Assembly: GCF_017495225.1 (NCBI RefSeq)
Contig: NZ_JAFEIG010000033.1
Span: 186,001 to 250,000 of the forward strand
Direction: 5' to 3'
Length of the DNA: 64,000 nt
From: Daejeonella sp.
Lineage (GTDB): Bacteria; Bacteroidota; Bacteroidia; Sphingobacteriales; Sphingobacteriaceae
The position numbers and the translations under genes were made by a program. A model generated the notes under the pieces. It saw only the letters and a list, made by a program, of their open reading frames with translations. It made no database searches and had not been told where the DNA came from. Position 1 is the stretch's first letter, and every line of letters starts with the position of its first letter. This document shows positions 18,790 to 28,090 of this stretch, in pieces.

Positions 18790-19677
18790 ATGAAAAGAAT
18801 AATTTTTTGCTTTTTCGCTGTAGCTACTTTGATGTCGTGTTCAAAGAAAGATGATGTTATAGCCAATGGTAATTTTACCCTTAACTTAAAGGGTTTAGAA
18901 AACCTTGGAACTAACTATGTTTATGAAGGATGGCTAATGGTCAATGGGAGTCCGATAAGTAGTGGAAGGTTTAGTGTTAATGATAATGGTCAACAATCTA
19001 AAACTTCTTTCACTATTCCTGCGGCAAGCCTTAATGCGGCAACAGCCTTTATTCTAACCATTGAGCCTAGTGCTAACGATGTGCCAGCACCTAGTGATGT
19101 ACACGTTCTCGCTGGAAATTTTACTGGAAATAATGGCCTTGCTACAGTATCTCATAGTGCCGCATTAGGGAACGATTTTACCAAAATATCAGGAAAATAT
19201 ATTTTGGCCACCCCTACCGATGGAGGAATGATGGATAATGAAGAAAGTGGGGTTTGGTTTCTAGATAATTCTTCAGGTAATCCTGTTAAAGGTTTAGACT
19301 TACCTACTTTGCCAAATGGTTGGAAGTATGAAGGATGGGTTGTAATAAACGGTACACCTTTAAGTACAGGAACTTTCACTAATGCTAACGCAGCCGATGC
19401 TAACGCAGCAACTTCAACATTTAAAGGCAGTAATAATAATGGCCCAGCTTTCCCTGGTGAAGATTTTTTAAGAAATGCACCTGGTGGTTTAACTTTTCCT
19501 ACTAGTTTGAAAGGAAAGACCATAGTTATTAGTATAGAACCATTTCCAGATAATAGTGCAGCACCCTTCGTGTTAAAACCACTATTGAATGTTGTTCCAG
19601 CAGATGCAAAAGTACATACCGCAATTTCTATGTCATCTAATTTAACTTCATTCCCTACAGGAACTTTTTCTAGATAA
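18790..19677 (+). CDS. lipoprotein with duplicated anti-sigma-factor-like (RskA C-terminal-like) domain
   Basis: Signal peptide with lipobox LMSCS (Cys about residue 17). The mature part holds two copies of a module: VYEGWLMVNGSPISSGRF near residue 52 and KYEGWVVINGTPLSTGTF near 178, each followed by a strand ending in ISIEP/LTIEP. This resembles the extracytoplasmic domain of RskA-type anti-sigma factors, but without a transmembrane helix or cytoplasmic anti-sigma part. It therefore probably acts in the periplasm or outer membrane. Next to a DM13 lipoprotein and a Crp-type regulator. Confidence 0.68.
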   Translation: MKRIIFCFFAVATLMSCSKKDDVIANGNFTLNLKGLENLGTNYVYEGWLMVNGSPISSGRFSVNDNGQQSKTSFTIPAASLNAATAFILTIEPSANDVPAPSDVHVLAGNFTGNNGLATVSHSAALGNDFTKISGKYILATPTDGGMMDNEESGVWFLDNSSGNPVKGLDLPTLPNGWKYEGWVVINGTPLSTGTFTNANAADANAATSTFKGSNNNGPAFPGEDFLRNAPGGLTFPTSLKGKTIVISIEPFPDNSAAPFVLKPLLNVVPADAKVHTAISMSSNLTSFPTGTFSR

Positions 19678-19713
19678 ATTTAATATTAATATTTTATTAA
19701 AAACCAAAACCCC

Positions 19714-20130
19714 ATGAATATGAACTTTAAGAGTAATTTCTTTTTGATGATGATAGGACTAGTTGCCATTTTGAATGCTTGTAAAAAGGCCGATAACAGT
19801 GATGTACCAAGTCTTAATGAATATGCTTACAAGGGTACATTTCAGTCAGGTACACATCCAACTTCAGGTTTGGCCAAAATTACTATAAATAAGGCAAGTT
19901 TGGTTTTTGAGAATTTTAAATCAGACAATGGACCTGATTTGAACATCTACCTTGCTTCCGACTTAAAGAATATAAAGGCAGATCATATTGATTTGGGTGA
20001 TATTAAGGGCCTAAAAGGCAATTATACGTATGCAGTTAATCCAGCAGTTGATCTTACAAAATATAAATACGTTGTAGTTTGGTGTGTTGATTTTGATGTT
20101 AATTTCGGTTATGCCTTATTAGCCCCTTAA
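19714..20130 (+). CDS. DM13-domain lipoprotein
   Basis: Lipobox ILNACK (Cys near residue 23), then a single DM13 domain: FQSGTHPTSGLAKI, FKSDNGPDLNIYLASD, LKGNYTYAVN and a closing VVVWCVDFDVNFGYALL. The single conserved Cys in VWC is the residue proposed for redox chemistry in DM13 proteins. Starts 36 bases after the duplicated-domain lipoprotein, so the two are likely co-expressed and may act together on extracytoplasmic redox or adhesion; that role is inferred. Confidence 0.78.
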   Translation: MNMNFKSNFFLMMIGLVAILNACKKADNSDVPSLNEYAYKGTFQSGTHPTSGLAKITINKASLVFENFKSDNGPDLNIYLASDLKNIKADHIDLGDIKGLKGNYTYAVNPAVDLTKYKYVVVWCVDFDVNFGYALLAP

Positions 20131-20154
20131 ATATTGTGTGTTTTAATTTAGGGT

Positions 20155-20189
20155 GGGGGGCTTAGTCTAAGGATAGGCCCCTTTTTTTT
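20155..20189 (+). terminator. possible terminator after the DM13 gene
   Basis: Imperfect G/C stem GGGGGCTTA / TAGGCCCC followed by eight T residues. The rest of the roughly 350-base gap up to 20484 is very AT-rich and shows no gene. Confidence 0.5.
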
Positions 20190-20484
20190 AACCTTTTTCT
20201 AAAATTTGTAACTATATAACTTGGCCTTTTTTTACTATTATTTTATTTCAAACATTCTATTTATATAACCACAATTAAGCCCCTATAACCTATTTCACTA
20301 AATATTACCATAAAAATCCTGTATTACTGCACTAATTATACTTAGCAGCGATTATTATTTCGATAATATTTTAACTATAAATTATAATAATTGCTATAAA
20401 CAATGTATTTTTGCGTAAATATTAAAAGAGTTAAATATTAATATTTTCTAAGTAAAACTCCTTTTATACCATTAAAATAAAGTG

Positions 20485-20877
20485 ATGAAAGTAATTCTGA
20501 GCGTATTAATTTTTATGATTTTATTAATATCATATAAGATGAATCTAGATCCTATCAGAAATGCTTGTGAGATTCATTTGCAAGATCTACATGCCTCATA
20601 TAATCAAAATTTTTCTCCTTTTAATCTAAGTAATCGGTTGGATTTTCATACATCTAAAATGAGGAATTATAATCTTTTATCAGACTTACAAAATATAAAT
20701 GATTTTGATGCTGAACTAGAAAATTTTAATCCGTTGCTTGATGAGGTACCTGAAATTACTTTGCTCAATCAGCCAGAATTGTTTACTAAAGAAACAACAG
20801 ACAGGTTTCGTCAATATTCTTTAGGTAGAAGTTTTCATTATTTGCATATAATGAGTGATTTGTACGGATACGATTGA
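20485..20877 (+). CDS. hypothetical protein with N-terminal membrane or signal segment
   Basis: About 130 residues, not recognised. Residues 1-18 are hydrophobic (VILSVLIFMILLISY) and would be a signal anchor or uncleaved signal; the remainder is polar, Asn/Asp/Phe-rich, with no repeats or known motif. The ATG at 20485 is preferred over the adjacent GTG at 20482. It lies 32 bases before the CHAP-domain gene in the same direction, so a joint role at the cell envelope is plausible but unproven. Confidence 0.55.
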   Translation: MKVILSVLIFMILLISYKMNLDPIRNACEIHLQDLHASYNQNFSPFNLSNRLDFHTSKMRNYNLLSDLQNINDFDAELENFNPLLDEVPEITLLNQPELFTKETTDRFRQYSLGRSFHYLHIMSDLYGYD

Positions 20878-20909
20878 GGGTAAAAACTATTTATATATTT
20901 TTACAATAA

Positions 20910-21500
20910 ATGAAAATGGTTTTTTGGATTGTAATAATTGGTGTTCTGTTTGTTTTAGGTTCGGCTGGATTTTGGGCTTATAAGAAGTACAATTTTGGGG
21001 CGAGCTATGACGTGGGACAAGAAATAGATAGTTTTAATGAGATTCCTGTGTATTATAATGGTTGGTTTAGTAATATAAAAGGTCGGAATGTTACTAATGA
21101 TGGTTATAATTTAGGTCTGAAATATCAATGTGTTGAATTTGTAAAAAGGTATTATTTTGAACATTTAAATCATAAAATGCCTAATAGTTATGGTCATGCG
21201 AAAGATTTTTTTGATAATTCTTTACGTGATGGCCAGAAAAACAAGGCAAGAAATTTATTTCAATACACAAATGCTAGTCGCTCAAAACCCAAAGTTAGTG
21301 ATCTTCTAATCTACAAGGCCTCCACATTTAATAAGTTTGGCCATGTTTCTATTGTTTCAAGAGTTTCGGATGATGAAATTGAAATAATTCAACAAAATAT
21401 TGGATCGCAATCGAGAGAAACCTTTAAACTTATCTATAGCGATGGTTTATGGAAAATAAAAAGCAGTCGGATTGTAGGTTGGCTAAGAAAGGCTAATTAA
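20910..21500 (+). CDS. membrane-anchored CHAP-domain amidase/peptidase
   Basis: One N-terminal transmembrane helix (residues 4-23), then a CHAP domain. The catalytic Cys is in KYQCVEFVKRYYF (about residue 71) and the His in FGHVSIVSRV (about residue 145). The sequence around the Cys is closer to the amidase half of glutathionylspermidine synthetase/amidase than to phage lysins. CHAP enzymes cleave peptidoglycan peptides or glutathionylspermidine; the anchor favours a periplasmic, cell-wall role. Follows the 130-residue hypothetical by 32 bases. Confidence 0.75.
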   Translation: MKMVFWIVIIGVLFVLGSAGFWAYKKYNFGASYDVGQEIDSFNEIPVYYNGWFSNIKGRNVTNDGYNLGLKYQCVEFVKRYYFEHLNHKMPNSYGHAKDFFDNSLRDGQKNKARNLFQYTNASRSKPKVSDLLIYKASTFNKFGHVSIVSRVSDDEIEIIQQNIGSQSRETFKLIYSDGLWKIKSSRIVGWLRKAN

Positions 21501-21696
21501 AATGCATTATCATTTTTAAATTCTCGAAAATTGATAAGTAGTTTAAGGGCTTAGTTAAACACTTAAAAATAATAAAGGTTTATTCTTTTGGCTTCATCAA
21601 TTTAAATGCTGATTGCCTCATTGTCAGCTAATTGTTTTTTTTAATTCTTTATTGCTTAAACTTCTTGATTCGGTTTTTAAACTTTAACTTTATATC

Positions 21697-22206
21697 ATGA
21701 AAACATTACTTTTAATACTAAGCATGTTTATGAGCACTCCACCATCAATTTTTACATTCAAGGTGCATGATATTGATGGAAAGAATCTTGACCTGAGTAA
21801 ATACAAAGGCAAAAAGATTCTCATCGTAAACACAGCCTCTAAATGTGGCTATACCAAACAATATGCAGAACTTCAAACGCTTGCTGATACCTACAAAGGA
21901 AAATTGGTAGTAATTGGCTTTCCTGCAAACAATTTTGGCGGACAGGAGCCAGGAGAGAATTTAAACATTAAAGAGTTTTGTCAGAAGAACTTTGGCGTTA
22001 CCTTCCCACTTGCTGAAAAGAGCAGTGTAAAGGGAGCTGATATTTCTCCATTGTTTAAGCATTTAACAAGTGCAGAAAACCCTGATTTTACAGGTGATAT
22101 TAAATGGAATTTTGAGAAATTCTTAATTGATGAGAACGGCCAACTAATACATAGATTCCGTTCTGCAGTTACTCCTATGTCGCAAGAAATAACCAAACAT
22201 TTATAA
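21697..22206 (+). CDS. glutathione peroxidase (Cys type)
   Basis: Thioredoxin-fold peroxidase of 169 residues. Peroxidatic C50 in VNTASKCGYT replaces selenocysteine; the tetrad partners are seen as Gln in FGGQEPG, and Trp and Asn in DIKWNFEKFLID. A hydrophobic N-terminus (LLLILSMFM) suggests export. Bacterial members usually take thioredoxin rather than glutathione as reductant. Followed after 11 bases by a small secreted protein gene. Confidence 0.9.
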   Translation: MKTLLLILSMFMSTPPSIFTFKVHDIDGKNLDLSKYKGKKILIVNTASKCGYTKQYAELQTLADTYKGKLVVIGFPANNFGGQEPGENLNIKEFCQKNFGVTFPLAEKSSVKGADISPLFKHLTSAENPDFTGDIKWNFEKFLIDENGQLIHRFRSAVTPMSQEITKHL

Positions 22207-22217
22207 TTCTTATTTTC

Positions 22218-22661
22218 ATGAAAAAGTTGCTATTAATATTTTTCTTTGCTTTTACTGTTTCACATGTAAATAGCACTCCTTTGCGTCCAGTTAATGAAGA
22301 TCAACTTACTAGTTTACTTGATAGCTTTTCTGTAGCGCTGGTAAAAAAGGATAAAGTTTGGATGCAAGCTAACTTAAATGATGGCTGTAAAATGTATGAT
22401 CCAACTGGAAGCACCTTGAATAAATCAAGCATTATTATGGCTTTTACGGAGGGTATTTACTCAATTAGTAAGTCGGAAGCCCTAAATAAATCCATTAAAA
22501 TTAATGGTACTCAAGCAGATGCTTCTGCAGATTTAAAAGTTGAAGGTTTTGGAAACATTAATGGTAGCGAGATGGATATTACCGGAACTTATAGATTTAA
22601 CCTCAAGTTTGTTCTTGTAGAAAGTAATTGGCAAATCTCTGAGATTACCATTAATCAATAA
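22218..22661 (+). CDS. secreted NTF2-like (DUF4440/SnoaL-type) protein
   Basis: Signal peptide of about 19 residues, then a single NTF2-like cone fold of about 120 residues: LTSLLDSFSVALVKKDKVWMQANL, SIIMAFTEGIYSISKSEA, a ligand-facing MDITGTYRFNLKFV and a final WQISEITIN strand, the usual DUF4440 layout. Family members are small binding or dehydratase-like proteins, so no specific role can be assigned. Only 11 bases after the glutathione peroxidase and before a terminator. Confidence 0.65.
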   Translation: MKKLLLIFFFAFTVSHVNSTPLRPVNEDQLTSLLDSFSVALVKKDKVWMQANLNDGCKMYDPTGSTLNKSSIIMAFTEGIYSISKSEALNKSIKINGTQADASADLKVEGFGNINGSEMDITGTYRFNLKFVLVESNWQISEITINQ

Positions 22662-22689
22662 TTAATATCTCATATCTTCAGATATATTA

Positions 22690-22717
22690 AAAACCTCCGT
22701 AAATAGCGGAGGTTTTT
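22690..22717 (+). terminator. intrinsic terminator
   Basis: Stem AAACCTCCG / CGGAGGTTT with a seven-base loop and T run, ending the peroxidase transcript. Confidence 0.85.
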
Positions 22718-22886
22718 ATGTTTAAAAAGAGTTCCTTTTAATAATATTTTAAAATTGAATCTTAATGATAGGGAATTATTTCCTTTCTGATTTAAAATAT
22801 GAATTGAAGATGAATTCTATTCTAATCACCCTCGCTTTAAAATTTAATGTTAATTTTAGAGCATTAAATTTTTGAATTATCATCAC

Positions 22887-24602
22887 ATGAATAAAAAAAT
22901 TAAACATATTGTTTTCTTATTGGCATTTCTATGCCCATTAGCTCTTATTGCTCAAACTCCAAAATCATTTATTGAAGGCATGAATGAGCCCAATGCTTGG
23001 GTTGATTCGGTATTTAAAAAATTGAGTAAACGTGATCGAATAGCTCAAATGTTTATGGTTAGAGCCCATACCGATAAAGGAAAAGCTTTTGAAGATTCAA
23101 TTGCCAAAGTCATTAAAAAGGAACGTATTGGCGGTTTGGTTTTTTTTCAGGGCGGTCCGGTAAGGCAAGCTGTTTTAACCAATCGTTATCAATCAATTAG
23201 TAAGGTGCCTTTGATGCTTGCCATGGATGCTGAATGGGGATTGGGAATGCGTTTAGATAGTACTGTATCGTTCCCTTATCAATTAACACTTGGTGCTATT
23301 CAAGACAACAAGCTTATTTATGAAATGGGTAGACAAGTAGCCTTAGATTTTAAGCGACTTGGTATGCATGTTAATTTTGCGCCTGTTGCAGATATAAACA
23401 ATAACCCGAAAAATCCGGTTATTGGTGTTCGTTCTTTTGGAGATAATAAATTTAAGGTGGCAGAAAAGGTTACGGCCTATATGAAGGGAATGCAAGACAA
23501 TCAAGTGATAGTAAGTGTAAAGCATTTTCCAGGTCATGGCGATACAGATGTAGATTCGCATTATGATTTGCCACAATTACCCTTTAGCAAAGCACGCCTC
23601 GATTCATTGGAAATATATCCATTTAAAGAATTAATTAAAGAAGGCGCGTCGGGAATGATGGTTGCGCACATGAATATACCAGCGCTAGATAATACTCCCA
23701 ATTTGCCTTCAACACTTTCAAAGCCAATTGTTACTACTTTATTGAAAGAAGAATTAGGATTTAAGGGATTAATTTTCTCTGATGCGATGGAGATGAAGGG
23801 TGTAGCTAAATTTTACCCTAATGGAGAAGGTGATGTACTTGGAATTATCGCAGGAATGGATGTGATTGAACTTTCTGGAAATTCGAAAAGAGCAGTGAAA
23901 TTAGTAAGGCAGGCAATAAAGAAAAAGAAATTGACTTGGAATCAAGTAAATGCAAGTGTTAAAAAAATATTGTATGGCAAGTATTGGGCTGGACTGCACG
24001 CTAATAAGTACGTTCAAGCCAATAATCTGATTGCAGATCTAAATCGCCCACAGGCTGCTTTGCTTAACCAGAAGCTTGCTGATGCCGCCGTCACACTTTT
24101 AAATAGCGATGTTCAATTGAAAAATTTTGATAGAACTAAGAAAACTGCAGTTTTGAGCATAGGAACAAATGAATTAAGTGTTTTTCAAAATAGCTTCAGA
24201 CCAGTTTTATCGAATTCGATGAATTATATTTTACCTAAAAATATTACTGATCAAGAAATTGATAATGTTCGCAAAGAATTAAAAGGCTATGATCAAATCA
24301 TTGTTGGAATCCACGATATGCGTAAGCGTCCTGCACCGGTTTTAGATTATAATAAAAGCTTAAAATCTTTTGTTGCAGAGTTGGCAGGAATGAATAGTCT
24401 CTTTGCTGTTTTTGCTAATCCATATAGCCTTTCAGGATTAACAGGAATAGAAGCAGCAAAAACAATTTTATTAAACTATCAGAATGCTAAGGAGGCTCAA
24501 AATGCAAGTTTCCGAGTAATAAATGGGGGTTTAAAAGCCAGTGGAAAGTTACCGGTAACAATAAATTCTAGCTTTAAAAATGGAGATGGAGTGATCCAAT
24601 AA
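22887..24602 (+). CDS. secreted glycoside hydrolase family 3, NagZ-like beta-N-acetylhexosaminidase
   Basis: Signal peptide ending near LIAQ. The GH3 barrel includes SVKHFPGHGDTDVDSHYDLP near residue 210: the KHFPGHGDT block plus the Asp-Ser-His loop, whose His is the unusual acid/base of NagZ-type N-acetylglucosaminidases. The nucleophile is Asp in IFSDAMEMKGV. About 200 residues of a C-terminal alpha/beta domain follow, longer than E. coli NagZ and like the periplasmic Bacteroidota forms. Predicted role: removal of GlcNAc from peptidoglycan fragments. Confidence 0.88.
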   Translation: MNKKIKHIVFLLAFLCPLALIAQTPKSFIEGMNEPNAWVDSVFKKLSKRDRIAQMFMVRAHTDKGKAFEDSIAKVIKKERIGGLVFFQGGPVRQAVLTNRYQSISKVPLMLAMDAEWGLGMRLDSTVSFPYQLTLGAIQDNKLIYEMGRQVALDFKRLGMHVNFAPVADINNNPKNPVIGVRSFGDNKFKVAEKVTAYMKGMQDNQVIVSVKHFPGHGDTDVDSHYDLPQLPFSKARLDSLEIYPFKELIKEGASGMMVAHMNIPALDNTPNLPSTLSKPIVTTLLKEELGFKGLIFSDAMEMKGVAKFYPNGEGDVLGIIAGMDVIELSGNSKRAVKLVRQAIKKKKLTWNQVNASVKKILYGKYWAGLHANKYVQANNLIADLNRPQAALLNQKLADAAVTLLNSDVQLKNFDRTKKTAVLSIGTNELSVFQNSFRPVLSNSMNYILPKNITDQEIDNVRKELKGYDQIIVGIHDMRKRPAPVLDYNKSLKSFVAELAGMNSLFAVFANPYSLSGLTGIEAAKTILLNYQNAKEAQNASFRVINGGLKASGKLPVTINSSFKNGDGVIQ

Positions 24603-24627
24603 TCTTAAAAACAAATAAATTCAATAG

Positions 24628-24663
24628 AAGGGCGGCAAAGTATAAGTTTTGCCGCCCTTTTTT
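24628..24663 (+). terminator. intrinsic terminator after the GH3 gene
   Basis: Perfect 12-base stem AAGGGCGGCAAA (24628-24639) / TTTGCCGCCCTT (24648-24659) and T run. Confidence 0.9.
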
Positions 24664-24764
24664 GCCCATTTTTTTCAGACAGTTAAGATTTTATTTGCAA
24701 AATTCATTTTTTTTTGCTATATTATTATCAATTAGCCTATTTCAAAACCATTCAAAATTCTAGA

Positions 24765-27700
24765 ATGCCTCAACAAAAAGCATTAAAATTAGTCCGCGCA
24801 TCTGCAGGTTCTGGTAAAACTTTTGCCCTGACAGCTCATTATCTTACCTTGCTTTTTAGTGGGAAGGGTAAGTTTCGTGAAATTTTAGCCGTAACCTTCA
24901 CCAATAAGGCTACTGCCGAAATGAAGGAACGTATTTTAGGAGCCTTAGAGGAATTGGCAAGCCATGGTTTTGAAAAATCAAAATTCGCAGGAGTTTTAAA
25001 GGAAAGCTTCCCTAGCTTGACTGATCAGGAAGTAAAAACAAAAGCAAGCCAAATATATAGCTCCATTCTTCATGATTACAGTCGTTTTTCAGTAAGTACC
25101 ATCGATGGTTTTGTGCAGCAATTGATTCGGAGTTTCGCCTTTGAGCTGAACCTCGATAGTGGTTATAAACTGGAACTTAAAATTGATAAGGTAAAAGCAG
25201 AGCTCGTTGAGGCTTTAAACTCCCGTCTTGAGCAAGATGCCGAATTATTGCAATGGGTTAGTAATTTAGCTATTGAACGTATTAACGATAATAAAGATTG
25301 GGATTATCGAAGATCTTTAAAAGATCTTGCTAGCGAAATTTTTAAAGAACGTTACTATCCTTTCCAAGAGGCTATGGATGCCATGGGGGATGAACAGGCA
25401 AATGAGTTTAACGCTTTAAAATCGCAAATCAATCAAGGTATTCAGAGTTTTAAGGAAGAAATCATCCAAAATACTACTAGAATTAAAGAAATATTTGAAG
25501 CTTCGGGTATTGAAAAGGGGATGCTTGACCAGCAGAGTAAAAATCCTTTATTCAAGCTTGAGAAAATCATTGATGAGGATTTTGCTTTTATCTCGGCATA
25601 TGAAAAATATATCGATGATTTTAGTGCTTGGCCACATAAGTCGCTTAAAAATACTGATATTCTTGAGTCATTATTTGATGAAATTAATCCTTTACTGCGA
25701 ACCCTATTTGATACTTATCAATCGGAATTTAGGATTTATGAGACCAATTGTGCCATCGCTAAAAATTGCGATTATCTGCGATTAATGCAAGGTATGTCCG
25801 ACTTATTAAAAAACTATCGATCCGAAAACAAAGCACTATTAATTTCTGATGCACAGCAATTATTGAGGGGGATAACAGGTTCTGATGTTGACAACCCATC
25901 TTTTATTTGGGAGAAGACAGGCAATAAGTTTAAACACTTTTTATTCGATGAATTTCAAGATACAAGCTCTTTCCAATGGATGAATTTTTTGCCCCTAGTA
26001 AAAAATGCTATTTCCGAGGGCAGTACTGAAGGTCATGCCTCACATTTAGTGGTGGGTGATGTAAAGCAATCGATTTATCGTTGGCGTAATGGTGATTGGC
26101 GAATTCTTCATAGTGAGCTCAAAAATAATCTCTTAGCAGATAATGTGAACGAAGAGGAACTTGCTTTCAATCGCAGGAGCTCAGAGAATGTGATTCATTT
26201 CAACAATTTTCTTTATCAAAAGCTACCTAAATTTCTGCAAAGACAGCTAAATGATATTTTTGCTGAATCTGAACATCCTCATCTTCAAGAATATTGGGAT
26301 AATTCCAATGCTAATCTAATTGAAACAGCCTATGATGGTAGTAGTCAGTTAACTACAAGTGGAACCACTGCGGGAGGAAAAATAGAAGTTAAGTTTTTTT
26401 ATAAGGATGAAGAGCCAGACACAGATGAAGACGTTAATCCTTTAGCAGAAAGCTATACCATAGATCGCATCATTCATCTTTTAGAACAGGGTTTCGCGAT
26501 GCGTGATATCGGTATTTTAGTACGGAAAAATGAAGAAGCCGAAAGAATAATCAACTGCATTTTCGAAAAGAGCAATTATGATAATTTAACGCGTGCAGCA
26601 GGTAAAACATTTCAAGTAATTTCTGGAGAGGCCTTGAAAATTAAGAATGATCCTGCTATTAAATTGTTGTTGAGTACTTTTAAATTACTAATTGTGCGTG
26701 AGCCCGAAAGTGGAATTTTTAAGGCTGAATGTGCCCGTTTATGGCATCAAATTCATCATTCTGAACAAGAACAAATTGATATTGATAGTCAGGAATGGCT
26801 TAATTTTGTATTAAAACCTATGTCTGAATTGACAGCTGTTTTGCCTTCTGAATTATGTGCGAACTATCAATCCTATCGTCATTTACCTATTAACGAATTA
26901 ACAGAAAAATTAATTAAGATTTATAGTTTAGGCAATCCACAATCACAGAGTTATATTCCATATATTCTTGCTTTTCGTGATCAAATAGCAAAATTTTCAT
27001 CTTCAGGTGATCAGGGGATAGCTGCATTTATTGATTGGTGGGAAAACGAAGGTTCAGATAAAGCTCTTCCTTCTTCAGAAAATCAGGATGCAATACAAGT
27101 AATGACTGTTCATAAGTCAAAGGGACTTGAATTTGGCGCAGTTATTATTCCGTTTTTAAATTGGAAATTAAGTACTTCATCAACTGGTGTTAAAACAAAA
27201 TTACTTTGGGTTGATGCTGAGGCAGCGGGATTTCCTAATTTTAGATTTTTGCCAGTTGATTTTACTAAAAATTTATCATCTACAGTTTTTGCATCCGATT
27301 ACTTTGAGGAAGTTCTTCTTAATTATATGGATGAGCTAAATACACTCTATGTGGCTAGCACAAGAGCCAAAGATTATCTCTGTATCATTTGTCCTAAGAC
27401 TCCAAATCCCAAAAAAGAAAAAAAAGGGCCAATAAATGAGCTGCAACTAGTTATTTCCGATTTACTTCAGTCGGGTGATACGGCAGAACTTCAAATCGAT
27501 TTTGAGAATAATCTTTATAGTTTCGGAGAATTCCCAATTAAATCTGATAGCGAAGAAGACGATAAAAAACACGAATTATTATTGCTTAACTCCTATCCGG
27601 TAAACGAACAGTTGACCGAGCGTTTTAAGCGAAATAGCATGAATGAGGAAACTTGGTTTAATGCTAAACAAAGAATAGGTATTGTACTTCATAAAATCCT

Positions 27701-28088
27701 TGAAAATTTGAGTGCTAAGGATGATTTGGATAAGCTAATTAATGAAAAGGTGGAGGGGGGACTTATCAGAGAGTCGGAGCGAGAAGAAATTAGGTCAGCT
27801 GTTTCAGATCTTTTGATGCAGGATGAAATTAAGCATTGGTTTGATACAGCAACATCAATCATTAGTGAGAAGGATATGATTATTGAATCAGGAGTGGTAA
27901 AAAGGCCCGACAAGTTATTTGTTTTGGATGACCGTGCCATTTTACTGGATTTTAAATTTGGCGAACAGAATAAGAAATACGTAAACGATATTAGCTTGTA
28001 TCGAGATAATTTGATAAAAATGGGTGAATTTAAGCAAGTTGATGCTTATTTATGGTATGCACAAGATCGTAAACTTCAAAAGGTATAG
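24765..28088 (+). CDS. addA: AddA/RecB-like UvrD-family helicase-nuclease
   Basis: 1107-residue superfamily 1A helicase. Walker A ASAGSGKT at residues 12-19, AVTFTNKATAEMKERI, the DEFQDTSSFQ Walker B, GDVKQSIYRWRNGD, VMTVHKSKGLEFGAVI and YVASTRAKDYL are helicase motifs in order. The C-terminus has a RecB-type nuclease: GIVLHKIL, RPDKLFVLDD and LLDFKFGE (the D...DxK signature). Start at 24765 rather than the open extension to 24714. It is followed after 2 bases by the AddB-like gene, forming a two-subunit end-resection complex for double-strand-break repair. Confidence 0.85.
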   Translation: MPQQKALKLVRASAGSGKTFALTAHYLTLLFSGKGKFREILAVTFTNKATAEMKERILGALEELASHGFEKSKFAGVLKESFPSLTDQEVKTKASQIYSSILHDYSRFSVSTIDGFVQQLIRSFAFELNLDSGYKLELKIDKVKAELVEALNSRLEQDAELLQWVSNLAIERINDNKDWDYRRSLKDLASEIFKERYYPFQEAMDAMGDEQANEFNALKSQINQGIQSFKEEIIQNTTRIKEIFEASGIEKGMLDQQSKNPLFKLEKIIDEDFAFISAYEKYIDDFSAWPHKSLKNTDILESLFDEINPLLRTLFDTYQSEFRIYETNCAIAKNCDYLRLMQGMSDLLKNYRSENKALLISDAQQLLRGITGSDVDNPSFIWEKTGNKFKHFLFDEFQDTSSFQWMNFLPLVKNAISEGSTEGHASHLVVGDVKQSIYRWRNGDWRILHSELKNNLLADNVNEEELAFNRRSSENVIHFNNFLYQKLPKFLQRQLNDIFAESEHPHLQEYWDNSNANLIETAYDGSSQLTTSGTTAGGKIEVKFFYKDEEPDTDEDVNPLAESYTIDRIIHLLEQGFAMRDIGILVRKNEEAERIINCIFEKSNYDNLTRAAGKTFQVISGEALKIKNDPAIKLLLSTFKLLIVREPESGIFKAECARLWHQIHHSEQEQIDIDSQEWLNFVLKPMSELTAVLPSELCANYQSYRHLPINELTEKLIKIYSLGNPQSQSYIPYILAFRDQIAKFSSSGDQGIAAFIDWWENEGSDKALPSSENQDAIQVMTVHKSKGLEFGAVIIPFLNWKLSTSSTGVKTKLLWVDAEAAGFPNFRFLPVDFTKNLSSTVFASDYFEEVLLNYMDELNTLYVASTRAKDYLCIICPKTPNPKKEKKGPINELQLVISDLLQSGDTAELQIDFENNLYSFGEFPIKSDSEEDDKKHELLLLNSYPVNEQLTERFKRNSMNEETWFNAKQRIGIVLHKILENLSAKDDLDKLINEKVEGGLIRESEREEIRSAVSDLLMQDEIKHWFDTATSIISEKDMIIESGVVKRPDKLFVLDDRAILLDFKFGEQNKKYVNDISLYRDNLIKMGEFKQVDAYLWYAQDRKLQKV

Positions 28089-28090
28089 TC

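Noticed and set aside
20482-20484. GTG start for the 131-residue hypothetical
   Set aside because: It is directly followed by an in-frame ATG at 20485, the more likely start.
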